64,000 bases of DNA from Myxococcales bacterium (GTDB lineage Bacteria; Myxococcota_A; UBA9042): assembly GCA_947491025.1 (NCBI GenBank), contig CANLIC010000008.1, positions 1 to 64,000 of the forward strand. The letters run 5' to 3'. The notes under the pieces were generated by a model. It was not told the origin of the DNA. It worked only from the letters and a program-made list of their open reading frames with translations, and searched no databases. Shown here piece after piece: positions 18,501 to 22,966 of this stretch. The position numbers and the translations under genes are program-made. The stretch's first letter is position 1; each line of letters begins with the position of its first letter.

Positions 18501-19682
18501 GACCAGCTTGTTGTAGCAGGTGTTGTCGGGGGCGCAGACGTCGTAGGTGCAGGCGTTGCCGTCGTTGCACTCGTTGGTGTTGCCGGTGATCGCGTCGCAG
18601 CACTTGGGCTTGTCCGGATCTTTGACGTGCTTGCACTGCTTCCAGCCACCCATGTCGGTCGCACAGCTGTCGATGGTGCAGATGTAGTTGTCGTTGCACT
18701 TCGGATTGAAGGTGTCCGAGCAGCAGTCGTCCTTGAACTTGTCCGGGCCGTAGCGGCACTCGAAGTCGACGCAGGCGCCGACCAGGCAGACGTCGGCGGA
18801 CTTGCAGTCGCTGTCGGCGCAGCAGGTGCCCTCGGGCTTGGTGTGCTTGCAGGTCTTGGTGTCCTTGTCGCAGACGTCGACCGTGCAGGGCAGGCCGTCG
18901 TTGCACTCGGCGTCTTGCAGCGAGCAGCAGGACTCGGGGTCGATCTTGGTGATGACGCACTTGCCCTTGTCGCCGGTGAGGTCGCACTTGTCGGTGGTGC
19001 AGGGGCTGCCGTCGTCGCAGTCGGCGTTGGTGGTGCAGGCCGAGCACTTGGCGTCGACGGTGTTCGGCGAGGTGCAGGTCTCGCCGACATTGCACTCGAG
19101 CGAGTTCATGCAGCAGCCGGGCACGGCGGCGAACTGGCACTTGCTGCTGATACAGGTCTGCTGTGAGCAGATGCTCTTGTCGTCGCAGTCTTCCGAGAAG
19201 TTGCAGGGCTTGGTGACGTAGACCCAGACCTTGGCGAACGCCTCGGGATTGCTCAGTTTATTGCCGTTGTTGTCGAGCAGGCCGCAGCTGATCTGCTTCA
19301 CGCCAGCGGCGCCGAGATCGGCGATCGTGTTGGTGGTCGGGTCGTTGACCTTGATGGTGGTCAGGGCGTCATTTCCGCCGAGATAACAGCGAATTTGGCC
19401 CTTGCCCACTCCGAGCTCGTGGAACGAGACCGTGAACGCCAGCTCCAACGGCGTGGCCGGCACCAGAGGCAGGACCTGCAGGCCGTTGATTGGTGACGCG
19501 ATTTTCAGCGTCGGCGCATCGATCGCGAAAGCTTCAACGCTGAAGTCAGCGTCGACGCCTCCCGCAAAATCGGTGAGTTGCGCGCCAGACGGCTCGCGCT
19601 CTGCCTCTGCACAGGCAGCCACCAGAGACAGGGCTGCCGCGAGGGCCCACGCGGCCGTGCCGTTCGCCAGGCGTGTCGACAT
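537..19682 (-). CDS. Giant multidomain surface lipoprotein (MopE/TLDc/lectin), 6,381 aa
   Basis: The start at 19682 is preceded by GGAGG at six bases; an in-frame TTG further upstream overlaps this site and is rejected. The N-terminus is a lipoprotein signal ending in VAAC. Approximate residue order: Ig-like (40-150); Dictyostelium-type Cys repeats (155-830); jelly-roll (837-997); Ig-like (997-1097); a Rossmann/GATase-like segment (1097-1320); a PPC-like segment; MopE metal-binding repeats (1480-3260) interrupted by a SUEL-like lectin and a beta-sandwich; a propeller-like block (3260-4750); a C-type lectin (4780-5080); further MopE repeats; a jelly-roll (5220-5580); one more propeller-like module; MopE repeats; and a PPC-like C-terminus. 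Three TLDc-like domains sit inside the propeller block, the lectin and the second jelly-roll. A role in calcium- or carbohydrate-dependent adhesion is inferred from these domains. No enzymatic activity is evident. Confidence 0.93.
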   Translation of the reverse strand: MSTRLANGTAAWALAAALSLVAACAEAEREPSGAQLTDFAGGVDADFSVEAFAIDAPTLKIASPINGLQVLPLVPATPLELAFTVSFHELGVGKGQIRCYLGGNDALTTIKVNDPTTNTIADLGAAGVKQISCGLLDNNGNKLSNPEAFAKVWVYVTKPCNFSEDCDDKSICSQQTCISSKCQFAAVPGCCMNSLECNVGETCTSPNTVDAKCSACTTNADCDDGSPCTTDKCDLTGDKGKCVITKIDPESCCSLQDAECNDGLPCTVDVCDKDTKTCKHTKPEGTCCADSDCKSADVCLVGACVDFECRYGPDKFKDDCCSDTFNPKCNDNYICTIDSCATDMGGWKQCKHVKDPDKPKCCDAITGNTNECNDGNACTYDVCAPDNTCYNKLVGNCCNGTTIKCDDGNTCTEDKCKIPEGQEFGLCEYPKTDPLCCHFNLDCADGKFCTSDVCNKPVGATEGTCKFNVENPTCCDTDDQCDDGKYCTVGQCVNHSCVFGPDKFKVDCCEANADCNDGNACSIDTCDVASHTCKAVPNGDPDCCNFNEDCDDKNCTTLNFCDATKKCVFKADPAKCSTALDCDDSNACTVDSCDKSGECGVCIHTPDANCCSVNSDCDDGKLCTTDSCVGNKCENKAKADCCIDDKDALTACDDNASCTIEYCVNYTCRHTAPKSGCCNKDIDCSDGSSCTIDKCQNIDSTTGKGTCASIQDPAKPDCKCSVENAAADCDDGNACTTPSCIGGKCVQNAKVGCCLDKFDCDDGQPCTTDLCVSNLNYCVHAEYGGSSALCCSKETEASDCAYLSTECAVGTCETQPDKSRKCVATPVDICTVQVSYCQDFSSASSLKAMGWNPGNIKSTAATNWKVSTAGGLGPDQFAELTWTPTYTDFDTCLQSPILQAAGSKKITLQYDQIIDLNKFNDTSVRLLGSLDGANADWTKATLIDVVTPKADVAAGTLDVTLPPELTGSNGLRLAFCVAGKTTFDLTRYGVDNICVAKGSKPTLTQCPPAQVVKLFGNKTVPLKATDPDASAILTYSVIKGPSFVTVSSAYYYWLDGSWNSSLSIAPQSYNDVGTHDVTIKVSDGFLYTLCTFQVTVTYIGGHLVWRPSEVPSAAGESLAAAIKANYNGVVQHVTDLGLYSDLKGFSAIFISLGVFPDNHVLKESEVGALKLYLQGGGNIYLESGDTWAFDSKTSLHPFFSVKAQGDYGQFGVTGPLLGKEIYRDISASPVKVFDYKYAAGDAAWDNLNDQMLADTTVKDTRNVLLNDGANELFWVQVARQDPAVGYKTVASSVLFGGVQKGVTDQPTTMIGRILNFFNNGFVDCSTDAHCDDSNACTTDKCSAQKCNYTNTCTCQGSGSLVCSAGQAFDASSAKATDVVDSYSCDVGKVYDAPEVAWEFASESSKPITLDVSSLTGSGAKVFVLRASDTGCDPAQCIASGTVKVNFAAAKGAKYFIVLDAQGNTAPKANVTTTCGTGEICDDSVDNNGNTLVDCKDLASCCGDTACAELCDGLDNDCDGKTDEGCDDDGDDFCDGLMDVVGTPATCPYGGGDCNDDNASVNPGLLEICANGKDDNCDGQQDEAGASGCTNHFIDLDKDGFGTGVPKCLCAPSGGFNATKGGDCNDADPKVNPADQPEVCGNGLDDDCTGSQNDLNAIGCTDFYTDTDSDGWGTAPKKCICFGEGATTASKVGDCDDNDKTKNPGLTELCNGKDDDCDFDVDEGCDDDKDGYCDLDLDYAQVDGTKNVCGTASEGQVLTLACASGSTITSVSFASYGKPTGTCGAYSTGACHAGSTLQKVKDLCLGKVGCSITADNGTFSDPCGGIVKHLTVEVVCTSSQSSPPLVCPKGPGDSDDTNPDINPKGKEICDGLDNNSNGSVDEGCDDDKDGYCDTDMIVVGAPKSCPKGGGDCDDTKTGINPGAAEDCDTPDDDNCDGETNTLNAANCTTLFYDGDSDKYGTSLFQCLCSPTGKYTAPKTGDCDDSDPTLNPGNAEICDNKDNNCNAPAGSGNAPAPIAITASSYPSVVFVASGFSNAKDALQSFTPTASGSIGSVEVFVAYNYSVGKTVKVGIATLSGTTANFIETPVSSVAPATAGSKWKIDFSTPIAVNAGTKYYLILYAGPDNIDMALEAAGDVYSGGAAAKDKAVLTGDWADYSPSIDLHMTLTFAAGAGGEGVDEGCDDDGDSYCDAGLELAASGSNACPAGGGDCVDTNNGINPGVAETCDTADDDNCDGSANDPNATGCTTYYADVDGDTFGTSSDQCLCVAAGSYTATNQDDCKDDDKDIKPGAVEICDNKDNDCDGETDNGCDDDNDDVCDSGMQVIGKPDTCTKGGGDCVDTNANVYPGDHGEACDDFDDDCDGVIDNDCDKDKDGYCDAALDVSNPAPKVCLKGAGDCNDYNNDQNPGAPEICGNGIDDDCDLSQNDENATNCKNFYFDADNDTYGLELKKCLCQSAGFYKASKSGDCVDSDLAIHPGALEVCADGKDNNCDGGENDVGADGCKDFFLDQDADGYGIAGAKQCLCIAEGSYKAANAGDCNDTNKNISPGKTEICDNADNNCDGKVDEGCNDDADGYCDAAMTTIDFPNVCVKGGGDCNDTNAKSNPGHAEICDNLDNNCLGGADEGCDDDNDDYCDSALTVEGTPTTCSKAGGDCKDDDATINPGKPELCSTLDDDDCDGSANDENAVGCKNFGVDADGDNYTEKNGATKCLCKAEPPLTGLTGGDCNDKNKLISPAVSELCDGVDNNCDGKTDEGCDDDQDGYCDEAMATIGKPSVCAGGGGDCNDAASAINPGAKEVCGNSSDENCDKDLNGIDATGCSKFYLDNDSDGWAVNLALCLCTAKDNYVVTNAAKTGDCDDVSNAIYPGANEVCGDGKDSNCNGSQNDVSAIGCKNHYKDGDKDGYGGNDGSCLCVAEGLYITTLTGDCNENDAAINPGAAEACDNIDNNCANGADEGCDDDNDDFCDSALVVKGVPTTCGKGGGDCDDTSNAINPLTVELCDNLDQDCDGTADNGCDSDKDGYCEKSKTLVGTPAICLKGGNDCDDFNGLVNPGKAEICDDADNNCNSATDEGCDEDKDGYCANTKSVIGVPKICTKGAGDCKDDDDKVNPGATELCNGADDNCAGGIDETCNDNDADGYCVGNVSTSAGCPKGGGDCDDSNLAVNPGSIEDCASPVDDNCNGLANEENATNCVTFFQDADGDLYGSGAGKCFCSQQGEFSATRGGDCNEINAKVNPGASEVCDGLNNDCDFAFKAGAIPNPKNPINMETYSHGGGYHHFRKEYWYPQWSGSTIYRYNAAYQAQGSFNTSQSQMMDVEGDAAFDAWYSANWGHNTITRRNDLNNLVWTRSIGTTAGGVGHDANYVYGVPNSSNQIWVLDKGNGNVVKTFSLSHWFGFSIHGGAFVHDGKLWYPNYSNMTYYRYDASTGQHDGTTFIVATNIYNGAWNGKEICISANSSQVWCYEPPAASASYSPRVIGVDPKSHGGGYSLFYDEYWYPEWAGATVHRYGKDYKPLGTFDSGQAETRQLWGPKEEDAYYTVRHSSSNSNSYVRKLKGKTNQVLWTSPFQTTYLSGVAADATTVYAMRHDSNTVYKFSVTNGTHQGNYNLSGSYDSDTMYGGLAVVDGKLYRGTVSNRNVYRYDAATGAHDGIKFRVGPNIYGLAFDGDELCFSSTSGNPTCYKVPATAMNFTPTVQGINPRSHGAGYHIYRKELWYPEWSGQTIYRFDATGKALGNFTCGTSSIMQVAGDPNADTFYLAQYGSSSSNSRIKKLTGVTSSVVWDTYVTTYMSGVAVDKDFVYGARYDNGTIYRLNRDNGQVQNSFNLNTYTNSTYGIAVENGVLWRSNSGSQSIWGYNLSNGQHNNVKIQTPVNIHSLASPPGKLCVADGSANAPYCYDVAAHTAVAPKTDSLHYKSYGGGYHAKRKEWWYPQWSSSTIHRYDANKVSIGSFDANTVTLPPGPNFPNSTILDSAAMTKINGWYGNPNQKWTRCYKRSVDGPSSSTFHAKCDGGGPTMSVIKATNGYVFGGYSTTSWAGGGYTGNSQNYLFSVTGNSKHAWYRYGYYQYNTSSYGPCFGGGHDMCVHDSSMSSGYSNLGHDYLCAVSGYGSSACRDQFSGTYNWSVADIEVYTLGATGTIDSIRQLVGDAASDDWFAARYDSSSAPSSSYVNAYDGLPGTLKWSTRSPTQTITGYLTGIAIHNSHVYAIRYDSSQVYAINKATGLRDTSKDFTLNPYMGSYNYGGMQIIGDKLYRPASDNYLYRYNMGSGTWDGFQLAISGNPYAYASDGTEHCFGYDTSLTTNSTCYTLPSDPDALGPARLGVRTGSHGAGFHSFYKEHWYPEWAGGFIYRHDAAFKQTGSFNSGLTNIAQVVGEAGSPQWYAVRYSSDSNISRVYKMGGTDDTQVWVAPYATTLLSGLAIDDTKVYANRYDSATIYSFDKQNGSATGNFNLTGTFSGSAMYGGLAIVGKKLYRATTDRWVYRYDLATGVFDGVMFETAVPTYGLSSNGTSLCVNDAVSAGEVYCYNVPPGGFDLTPRVLGMDSRDRGGGFHPFHNEYWYPQWPNDVVARYSSNYGQTGTFKVGINNIAQIAGERSEDAYYVAKWSGGSDSRIYKLKGKTNNQLWSSPYITTELGGVAVDKDNVYTMHYQGQTVYRLSRIDGKLTSQFNLTGMWRGGSMYGTLNVDNDRLYRASTANYTDAYRLTDGSFTGTSWPLAITPYSAAFNGEEICYGGTGNNNPIYCYGLYTGAGLTDEGCDDDKDGYCDAKMTLSGDVSQTCVKSKATCDGKLLGDVCYKATNTGTTWLQAKAGCEAWGGSLASVHNEGESEEVHSLAGAACGPIGYWIGANDASAEGSFGWTSGEQFTYKRWAANEPTSKPLAAQFTGGNLLTPSQMTQLNSWANAPNQGWKLCYKKTVHGNSSSTFHSLCDNKGPTFTIIRSNQGPTFGGYTEASWDSGSGYSNDSKAFLFSLTQGYRSAIISGGGNATYRHSSYGPTFGGGHDIHLDSGVNSGYTYFGNTYQCPVGGAGSSACQNYLAGNYSSWGPTDVEVYYKDSTGTSNGQDYVAVGTDKLWSDVANNATENCYVCKRKMTTAQYGSGDDCDDADPTAGPGQGETCDNKDNNCNGLIDEGCDDDNDGYCDSSMASVGTPATCLSGGNDCDDFNKNISPGAQESCQTSFDDNCDGALTAINAKGCVPLYYDGDADGFGISNYECQCPGGSCQQAAYEQTFDKTVSGWTFEDCAAGSQSTPTSCSAQLDKKGWQITDKLLAASSPGALYYGDSLAQNFNFGASAGRAVSGKFTLPNSTDLKFSAQVFLGVNVDPNTDNVWINVLTNNGATRTTVWDKAKGAVDNFPGSKILNSTNKASINSWYGVPNQKWQLCYQKTRDGASASTFHSLCNGKGPTMTVIKTSNNRVFGGYAPHDWGGGCDYAYSGGDGWLYSINGNTKHTHYRFSYTQYRCNSYGPTWGGGHDLHLDSGMNSGYTNLGHDYDCAGNGGYGSSQCQSYLAGQYSGWQTTEVEVYFIGSSGGIELNKWLDVQADLSNFKGQEIQLEYYFNTVDANANTGYGVSLDNVRIIDGTCSKFSALQAGDCDDSTPLKFPSANAEGCDGVDNNCNGVVDEACDVDGDGYCTSSKPVSNSPACPKTGAGVSCTSALATTPTYDGTPMKMQTYGGHGATHHTIRKEYWQPNWSSSAEIYRWGEDLQYKGQFTSGLYYPRGLAADPIEDNYYGAEYHNYRVSKRSANTSNTVWNSGSIGYYIGGVAVDKDWVYAMRYENPTVWRISRSNGSIQSSFVLSGNYGHDTHGGVHVFDNKLWRGGADGWVRAYNLSNGSYAGVQFQATGGNYSSFIRGGSKWCTHYSGNDFWCYTLKNVNCTQGDDCNDQDKGISPTGAEYCDGADNNCNGQTDEGCDDDEDDYCDTNMVVIGAPAVCPNGGGDCNDAGATENPASLEYCDNKDNNCDKIVDEAGALGCAQWYYDGDQDGYGVLSNKRCLCAAGGLYTTKLGGDCNDTCATCKPGGAEICDNKDNDCDNQLDEFCDSDGDGYCTTNLVVVGNPPSCPKGAGDCNDGAITIHPGILEICNNIDENCNGKIDENAADVCTTSLPNTDADCIAGKCVIVGCDPGFLDVNGVVADGCECNGNDGYEPNNSCAAATTVTADLHDGTGGRIEYFGGRIVTTDVDWFQFYARDVADGGSTACDNFRLRARFVNNPGNYYRFDIYRGACPADNNSAADWKKESHRNDQKNQQNQVCCGQTDFNWFTNYKSYTQHDLSSNESEFGQCGCTTVHNRFGTNYGWNYGPANSPSPTPGGPYGRYDAATGVYHNTNSYAWGYDFTWCHDDSDWYYMKIFKASGPAYCGDYAIELSNGVYTPAGINNGKNW
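3110..3595 (-). other. TLDc-like domain nested in a jelly-roll domain
   Basis: Residues about 5363-5524 of the giant protein carry TLDc hallmarks: a DGxSxSTFHSLC segment, GPTMTVIKT, VFGGY and YGPTWGGGHDLHL, ending near TEVEVYF. The flanking sequence is one jelly-roll fold split in two. The first half (about 3620-4000) ends at WDKAKGAVDNFPG, and the second (about 2950-3095) resumes at LNKWLDVQADLSNFKGQ. Confidence 0.75.
4525..5005 (-). other. TLDc-like domain nested in a C-type lectin domain
   Basis: Residues about 4893-5053 again show the STFHSLCDNKGPTFTII, FGGYTEASW and YGPTFGGGHDIHL motifs. The host is a C-type lectin domain (about 4420-5340). It runs normally from GDVCYK to RWAANEP, is interrupted, and resumes at GQDYVAVGTDKLWSDVAN up to CYVCKRK. 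The lectin is itself placed inside a MopE unit, so this is three-level nesting. Confidence 0.75.
5430..9900 (-). repeat. Six propeller-like modules interrupting a MopE motif
   Basis: Six modules of roughly 190-220 residues each open with a variant of SHGGGYH, then KEYWYPQW and IYRYD. They continue with a GSF...IAQVAGE segment, VAVDKDxVYAxRYD and a YGGLAV...LYRxT segment. A seventh single copy lies at about 2060-2690. The block begins after the MopE half-motif EVCDGLNNDCDF and ends directly before its missing half, LTDEGCDDDKDGYCD. The whole array therefore looks inserted within one MopE repeat. The repeated aromatic strands suggest a beta-propeller, but the fold is inferred. Confidence 0.7.
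7285..7785 (-). other. TLDc-like domain nested in a propeller module
   Basis: Residues about 3968-4133 carry DGPSSSTFHAKCDGGGP, VFGGYST and YGPCFGGGHDM and end at IEVYTLG. Sister modules join a GSF segment directly to an IAQVxGE segment. In this module the two are separated by the TLDc-like domain: it follows GSFDANTV and precedes SIRQLVGDAASDDW. Confidence 0.75.
9910..15250 (-). repeat. Array of MopE-type metal-binding repeats
   Basis: About two dozen units follow the pattern GDCxDxxxxxxPGxxExCDxxDxNCDGxxDEGCDDDxDGYCD, alternating with a longer variant that contains an FYxDxDxDxYG segment and CLCxA. This is the 'putative metal-binding motif' family (MopE, PF11617). The Asp/Cys spacing resembles thrombospondin type 3 calcium-binding repeats, so calcium binding and disulfide staples are likely. 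Further units occur at about 4030-4400, 2760-2920 and 1270-2050. Confidence 0.85.
14165..14450 (-). other. SUEL-type (rhamnose/galactose-binding-like) lectin domain inside a MopE repeat
   Basis: Between the MopE elements DGYCDLDLDY and CPKGPGDSDDTNPD lies a segment of about 90 residues. It has LACASGSTITSVSFASYG, an ACHAG segment, CLGKVGCSI and FSDPCGG, and it ends in LTVEVVC. The Cys spacing and the SFASYG and DPC(G) motifs match the SUEL lectin family (PF02140) known from animal egg lectins. Sugar binding is inferred. Confidence 0.7.
17190..19215 (-). repeat. Tandem Dictyostelium-type Cys repeats
   Basis: Roughly sixteen or more units of about 35-45 residues follow the pattern CxDGxxCTxDxCxxxxxxCxHxxxxxCC. 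This fits the 'slime mold' CTDC repeat (PF00526) found in secreted and extracellular-matrix proteins. Together they form an N-terminal, disulfide-rich stalk after the lipidation site. Confidence 0.75.
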
Positions 19683-19709
19683 CGCAATCCTCCCAACCAA
19701 AGGGCGTAG

Positions 19710-19738
19710 ATCCGAAGTGGCGCATCGCCCCGCGTCAA
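19710..19738 (-). promoter_or_regulatory. Candidate promoter of the giant gene
   Basis: The minus strand reads TTGACG (19733-19738), 17 bases, then TCGGAT (19710-19715). The start codon at 19682 would give a leader of about 20 nucleotides that just includes the ribosome-binding site. The -35 is good and the -10 is poor. Confidence 0.4.
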
Positions 19739-20603
19739 GATCCGTCGCCTTGGGTCGCGACGATCTGTGTCGAGCGGGGACCCGACACCTGGCGCCAGCT
19801 TTGCGCTACGTTTGGTTGCTCTACCAGCGGGGGATCGGATCGAGAAACCGGACTGAACGGGGCCGTCGCGCGAAGCGACTCCACGCAGTCCTATCAGTGA
19901 GCTTAGCAAGGTGCGAAGCACAAGGCAAGGACATGTGAGCGCCCGCATGGGCGGGGGCGCAAGGGAGTCGCCTCGCTGCGTAGGATCTAGGCGAGAAGGA
20001 CTGGGGAGCTGGATGGACTTGGGGGACGTCGGGCGGCAGTGGCCGGGGATGCCAGACAGCGAGAGCTTGGTGATATCAGTGTGTTGACTCGGCATCGGGA
20101 CGTTCAGGGGACCGCCGTGAGGCAGGGACGGGCGAGGACTGGGCGCTCGCGAGCGGGAACGAGCGGCGGCGATCGAGGGTTCGGACGAAGCACCCTGGCG
20201 GGGCGGTGGGTCGCGCGGTCTGGAGTGCCGCGTCGGCAGCTCCCTGCGCGATCTTGAGTGCCTGAGGAGCGCGCACCCTGTGCTGATGGAGCCCGCCGGG
20301 GCGGACGCGATCGGCGGTGGCGACCCAAGGCCGCGTGGAAGTCAGCGGCCCGTGGCGGCGCCTGGAGCGAGGGCTGCCGGTCGGCCTGGAGGCGAACGAG
20401 GCGGGGAGCCGGCGCGATCGCCGATGGATGGAAGGGTCTCGCCGCACCCGCGGAGAGGCGCCGCTGCGGTGCGGCTTGCCCGGGCGCGGTGCGGCCGCTG
20501 AGTACGGAGGGGCACGCGATCAGCGCAAGGCCGCAGGGGCGCCGCGGCGCGCCCCCACGCTGGGGTGGCCGCCAGGGGGCCGGGACTGGGTGTCGGATGG
20601 TTT
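19739..20603. other. Long non-coding interval
   Basis: About 865 bases between the giant gene's promoter and tRNA-Gly. The open frames here give Arg/Ala/Pro-rich translations with no recognisable domain and no good ribosome-binding site. I saw no tRNA, repeat or clear terminator. It may hold upstream regulation for the giant gene. Confidence 0.5.
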
Positions 20604-20678
20604 TGGAGCGGGAAACGGGATTTGAACCCGCGACATCGACCTTGGCAAGGTCGCGCTCTACCGCTGAGCTATTCCCGC
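20604..20678 (-). tRNA. tRNA-Gly (anticodon GCC)
   Basis: On the minus strand GCGGGAA at 20678 pairs with TTCCCGC; the discriminator T is at 20607, followed by an encoded CCA (20604-20606). The D arm is AGCTCAGCGGTAGAGC, the anticodon loop TTGCCAA gives GCC, and the T loop is GGTTCAAATCC. All arms are intact. Confidence 0.97.
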
Positions 20679-20736
20679 AGGGGTGGGTCGGTCCGGCCCG
20701 CGCAGGGCCTCGGGGCTGTCCCCTCCGACGGGCGGG

Positions 20737-20765
20737 CTTCTAGCGGCTCCGCGGAGGGCTGTCAA
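20737..20765 (-). promoter_or_regulatory. Promoter of tRNA-Gly
   Basis: The minus strand reads TTGACA (20760-20765), a 17-base spacer, then TAGAAG (20737-20742), about 60 bases upstream of the tRNA. A perfect -35 and optimal spacing make this one of the best promoter matches in the window. Confidence 0.65.
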
Positions 20766-20813
20766 GGCGGAGTGTCATCTTCTTGTCACCTCGCGGCGAC
20801 AATTTGCGGACGC

Positions 20814-22886
20814 CTACTCGACCATCTCGATCTTGTACGGCGTGGACTCCCCTGGCTTCACGTTGACGGTCAGGGACTTGGTGAGCGGGCCCTTGGTCAG
20901 CGTGAAGGTGTGGCGGCCAGCCGGCAGCTCGATCTCGCGCGGCGTCATGCCGTAGTCCTTACCCTTGAGCGAGATCTTGGCCCAGGGGGCAGCGTTGATC
21001 GTCACCTTGCCCTTGGGCGCCGGCTTTGGGGCAGAGGGAGCGGCGGCGGCGACCGCGGCCTGGGCGCGCTCCAGGCGGACTTCGAAGGTCTCGATCTGCG
21101 GATTCTTGACCAAGAAGCTCTGGTCGTAGGGCTTGTAACCCTCGGCTGTGGCTTCGACGCGGATCGTGTCGCCCAGCTTGACCGACGGCATCTTGTAGTT
21201 GCCGCTGGTCAGAGCGACGGCTGCGCCGTTGACCTTGACGGTGGCGCTTTCTGGCTCGACCTGGACCACCACGACCGGCGACGAGGCCGTGCCCTCGGTA
21301 GGCTTGGCGGGGGCCGGGAGCTCGAGCTCGATGACCTTGCCGTCCTGGTCGGCGGTGACTTTGCGCAACGCCTTTCGCCCGTCGTCGGCGATGGCGAGAA
21401 TCTTGAGCTCGGAGCCTTCATCGACCAGGACGTCGACATGATCGGCCGTGGCCTCGGTCTCTCCGTTGACCTGAATCTCTTTGGCGCCTGGGGCCTTGAT
21501 CGTGAGCTTGATTTTCTTGGCTTCAGGGGCGGGCGTGGCAGCTGCTGTTGGCGCTGCGGCGGCAGCGGGCGCTGGCGCTGGCGGCGGATCTTTGGCGCCG
21601 AGGCCAACCACCGCGGCGATGGCGATGACCGCGACGGCGAGGACGCCGGCGCCGATGTAGATGCCGGTTTTGCTCTTGGCTGGCTCAGCGACGGGCTGGT
21701 TGGTCAGGGTCGCGCCGCTGCGGGCGGTGAGGGCGGCGGTGGCGCCGGCGTCGAGGGCGACGGTGGCCTCGCCATCGCCAGGCGCGCTCGGCAGCGGGGA
21801 GCCCGAGACCAGGGCGATCGTGGCGTCGTCTTGCGAGGCAACGGCGACGTTGCTGCTCGAGGTGTTGGGCTTGCGGACGCCGGAGTTGGTGCGCAGCTCG
21901 ACCAGCGCCTGGGCTTCAGCGGCGACGTCGGTCTTGAGTCGGTTGATCTCGTGAGCGAAGAGCTCAAACATGTAGTTGCGGAGCGAAACGGCGCTCGGGT
22001 CCGGAACCGCCGAGTAGAACCAACGGCGGAGATCGCCCACGAATTCCGCGACATCGCGTTGACGGTCGTCGCGCTCCTTGGCGAGCGAGCGCTGTACGAT
22101 GCGGTCGAGATCGGGTGGCACCTCCGGGTTCATCTCGGTGAGCGAGGGCACCTCGGCCTTGAGCACGTTGTTCAAGGTCTCGAAGTCGCTCTCGCCGACG
22201 AAGAGGCGCTTGCCCGACAGCATCTCCCACAAGCAAACGCCGAGCGCGAACAGGTCGCTGCGCGCGTCGAGCGGGCGGCCACGCGCCTGCTCGGGGCTCA
22301 TGTAGGCGCACTTGCCTTTGACGGTGCCGACCCGGGTCTTGGTGGACCGGCTCGCCGCCTTGGCGATGCCGAAGTCCATGATCTTCACTTCACCGTTGTA
22401 CGACACCATCATGTTGTGGGGGGAGATGTCGCGGTGGATGATGTTCAGTGGCTTGCCGTCGACTTCGCGCTTGTGGGCGTAGTCGAGGCCTTGGCCAGCG
22501 TCGATCAAGATCTGCACCGACTGGGCGATCGACAGTGGGGTTCCGAGCCGGGCGCCGTGATCGAGCACGCGCTTGAGGTCCTGGCCCTCGACGTACTCCA
22601 TGGCGATGTAATAGAGGCCGTCGACCTGGTCGAAGTCGAAGATCTGGACGACGTTGGCATGGTTGAGGTGGGCCGCGACCCGCGCCTCGTCCTGGAACAT
22701 CATCACAAAGGACTCGTCCTCGCAGAAGTGCGGCAGGATGCGCTTGACGACGACGATCTTCTCGAAGCCCTCTGCGCCGACCGACTTGGCGCGGAAAATC
22801 TCGGCCATGCCGCCGAGCGCGATCTTCTGCGTCAGGAAGTACCGTCCGAACGGCTGCGGAAAGGTCTCGCGGTTGCCGGACGCCAT
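20814..22886 (-). CDS. Membrane-anchored Ser/Thr protein kinase with PEGA-like domains, 690 aa
   Basis: An Hanks-type kinase domain fills the first 280 residues. It shows a Gly-rich loop (IALGGMAEIF), catalytic Lys48 in VVVKRI, HRDISPHN near residue 151, DFG near 171 and MSPEQARG, so it appears active. A variable linker follows, then one membrane helix (about 408-430). An extracytoplasmic part of about 250 residues looks like two or three PEGA-type beta modules (for example KVTINAAPWAKISLKG and the GYKPYDQSF segment). The start at 22886 has GAGGGG upstream. The layout is that of myxobacterial receptor kinases, which sense at the envelope and phosphorylate cytoplasmic targets. The substrate is unknown. 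A PP2C phosphatase lies at 60682 but is not linked in an operon. Confidence 0.92.
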   Translation of the reverse strand: MASGNRETFPQPFGRYFLTQKIALGGMAEIFRAKSVGAEGFEKIVVVKRILPHFCEDESFVMMFQDEARVAAHLNHANVVQIFDFDQVDGLYYIAMEYVEGQDLKRVLDHGARLGTPLSIAQSVQILIDAGQGLDYAHKREVDGKPLNIIHRDISPHNMMVSYNGEVKIMDFGIAKAASRSTKTRVGTVKGKCAYMSPEQARGRPLDARSDLFALGVCLWEMLSGKRLFVGESDFETLNNVLKAEVPSLTEMNPEVPPDLDRIVQRSLAKERDDRQRDVAEFVGDLRRWFYSAVPDPSAVSLRNYMFELFAHEINRLKTDVAAEAQALVELRTNSGVRKPNTSSSNVAVASQDDATIALVSGSPLPSAPGDGEATVALDAGATAALTARSGATLTNQPVAEPAKSKTGIYIGAGVLAVAVIAIAAVVGLGAKDPPPAPAPAAAAAPTAAATPAPEAKKIKLTIKAPGAKEIQVNGETEATADHVDVLVDEGSELKILAIADDGRKALRKVTADQDGKVIELELPAPAKPTEGTASSPVVVVQVEPESATVKVNGAAVALTSGNYKMPSVKLGDTIRVEATAEGYKPYDQSFLVKNPQIETFEVRLERAQAAVAAAAPSAPKPAPKGKVTINAAPWAKISLKGKDYGMTPREIELPAGRHTFTLTKGPLTKSLTVNVKPGESTPYKIEMVE

Positions 22887-22937
22887 GCAGTTCCCCTCGA
22901 CCTTCGCGGCGCCCTGTGGGTGGACGCGCCGCGTCGG

Positions 22938-22966
22938 CGTGTACAACGCGGCGCGTTGAAAATCAA
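22938..22966 (-). promoter_or_regulatory. Candidate kinase promoter with palindrome in the spacer
   Basis: The minus strand reads TTGATT (22961-22966), 17 bases, then TACACG (22938-22943). The palindrome CAACGC-GGC-GCGTTG (22944-22958) fills nearly the whole spacer, and a second one, GTTGA-AAA-TCAAC (22955-22967), overlaps the -35. This looks like an operator. The regulator is not identifiable. From 22967 to 23198 nothing else was recognised. Confidence 0.4.

Noticed and set aside
14310-19166. 1,618-codon open frame antisense to the giant gene
   Set aside because: Its translation is monotonous Val/Ala/Asp/Leu repeats mirroring the Asp/Cys repeat codons on the other strand. It has no domain, signal or credible start. 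It is a shadow of the coding repeats.
20076-20447. Minus-strand open frame in the gap before tRNA-Gly
   Set aside because: It is Arg/Pro/Ser-rich, with no ribosome-binding site and no family resemblance, typical of spurious GC-rich frames.
19683-20603. Attachment site or genomic-island boundary at the tRNA genes
   Set aside because: Both tRNAs are intact. I saw no duplicated tRNA 3' ends, integrase or base-composition shift.
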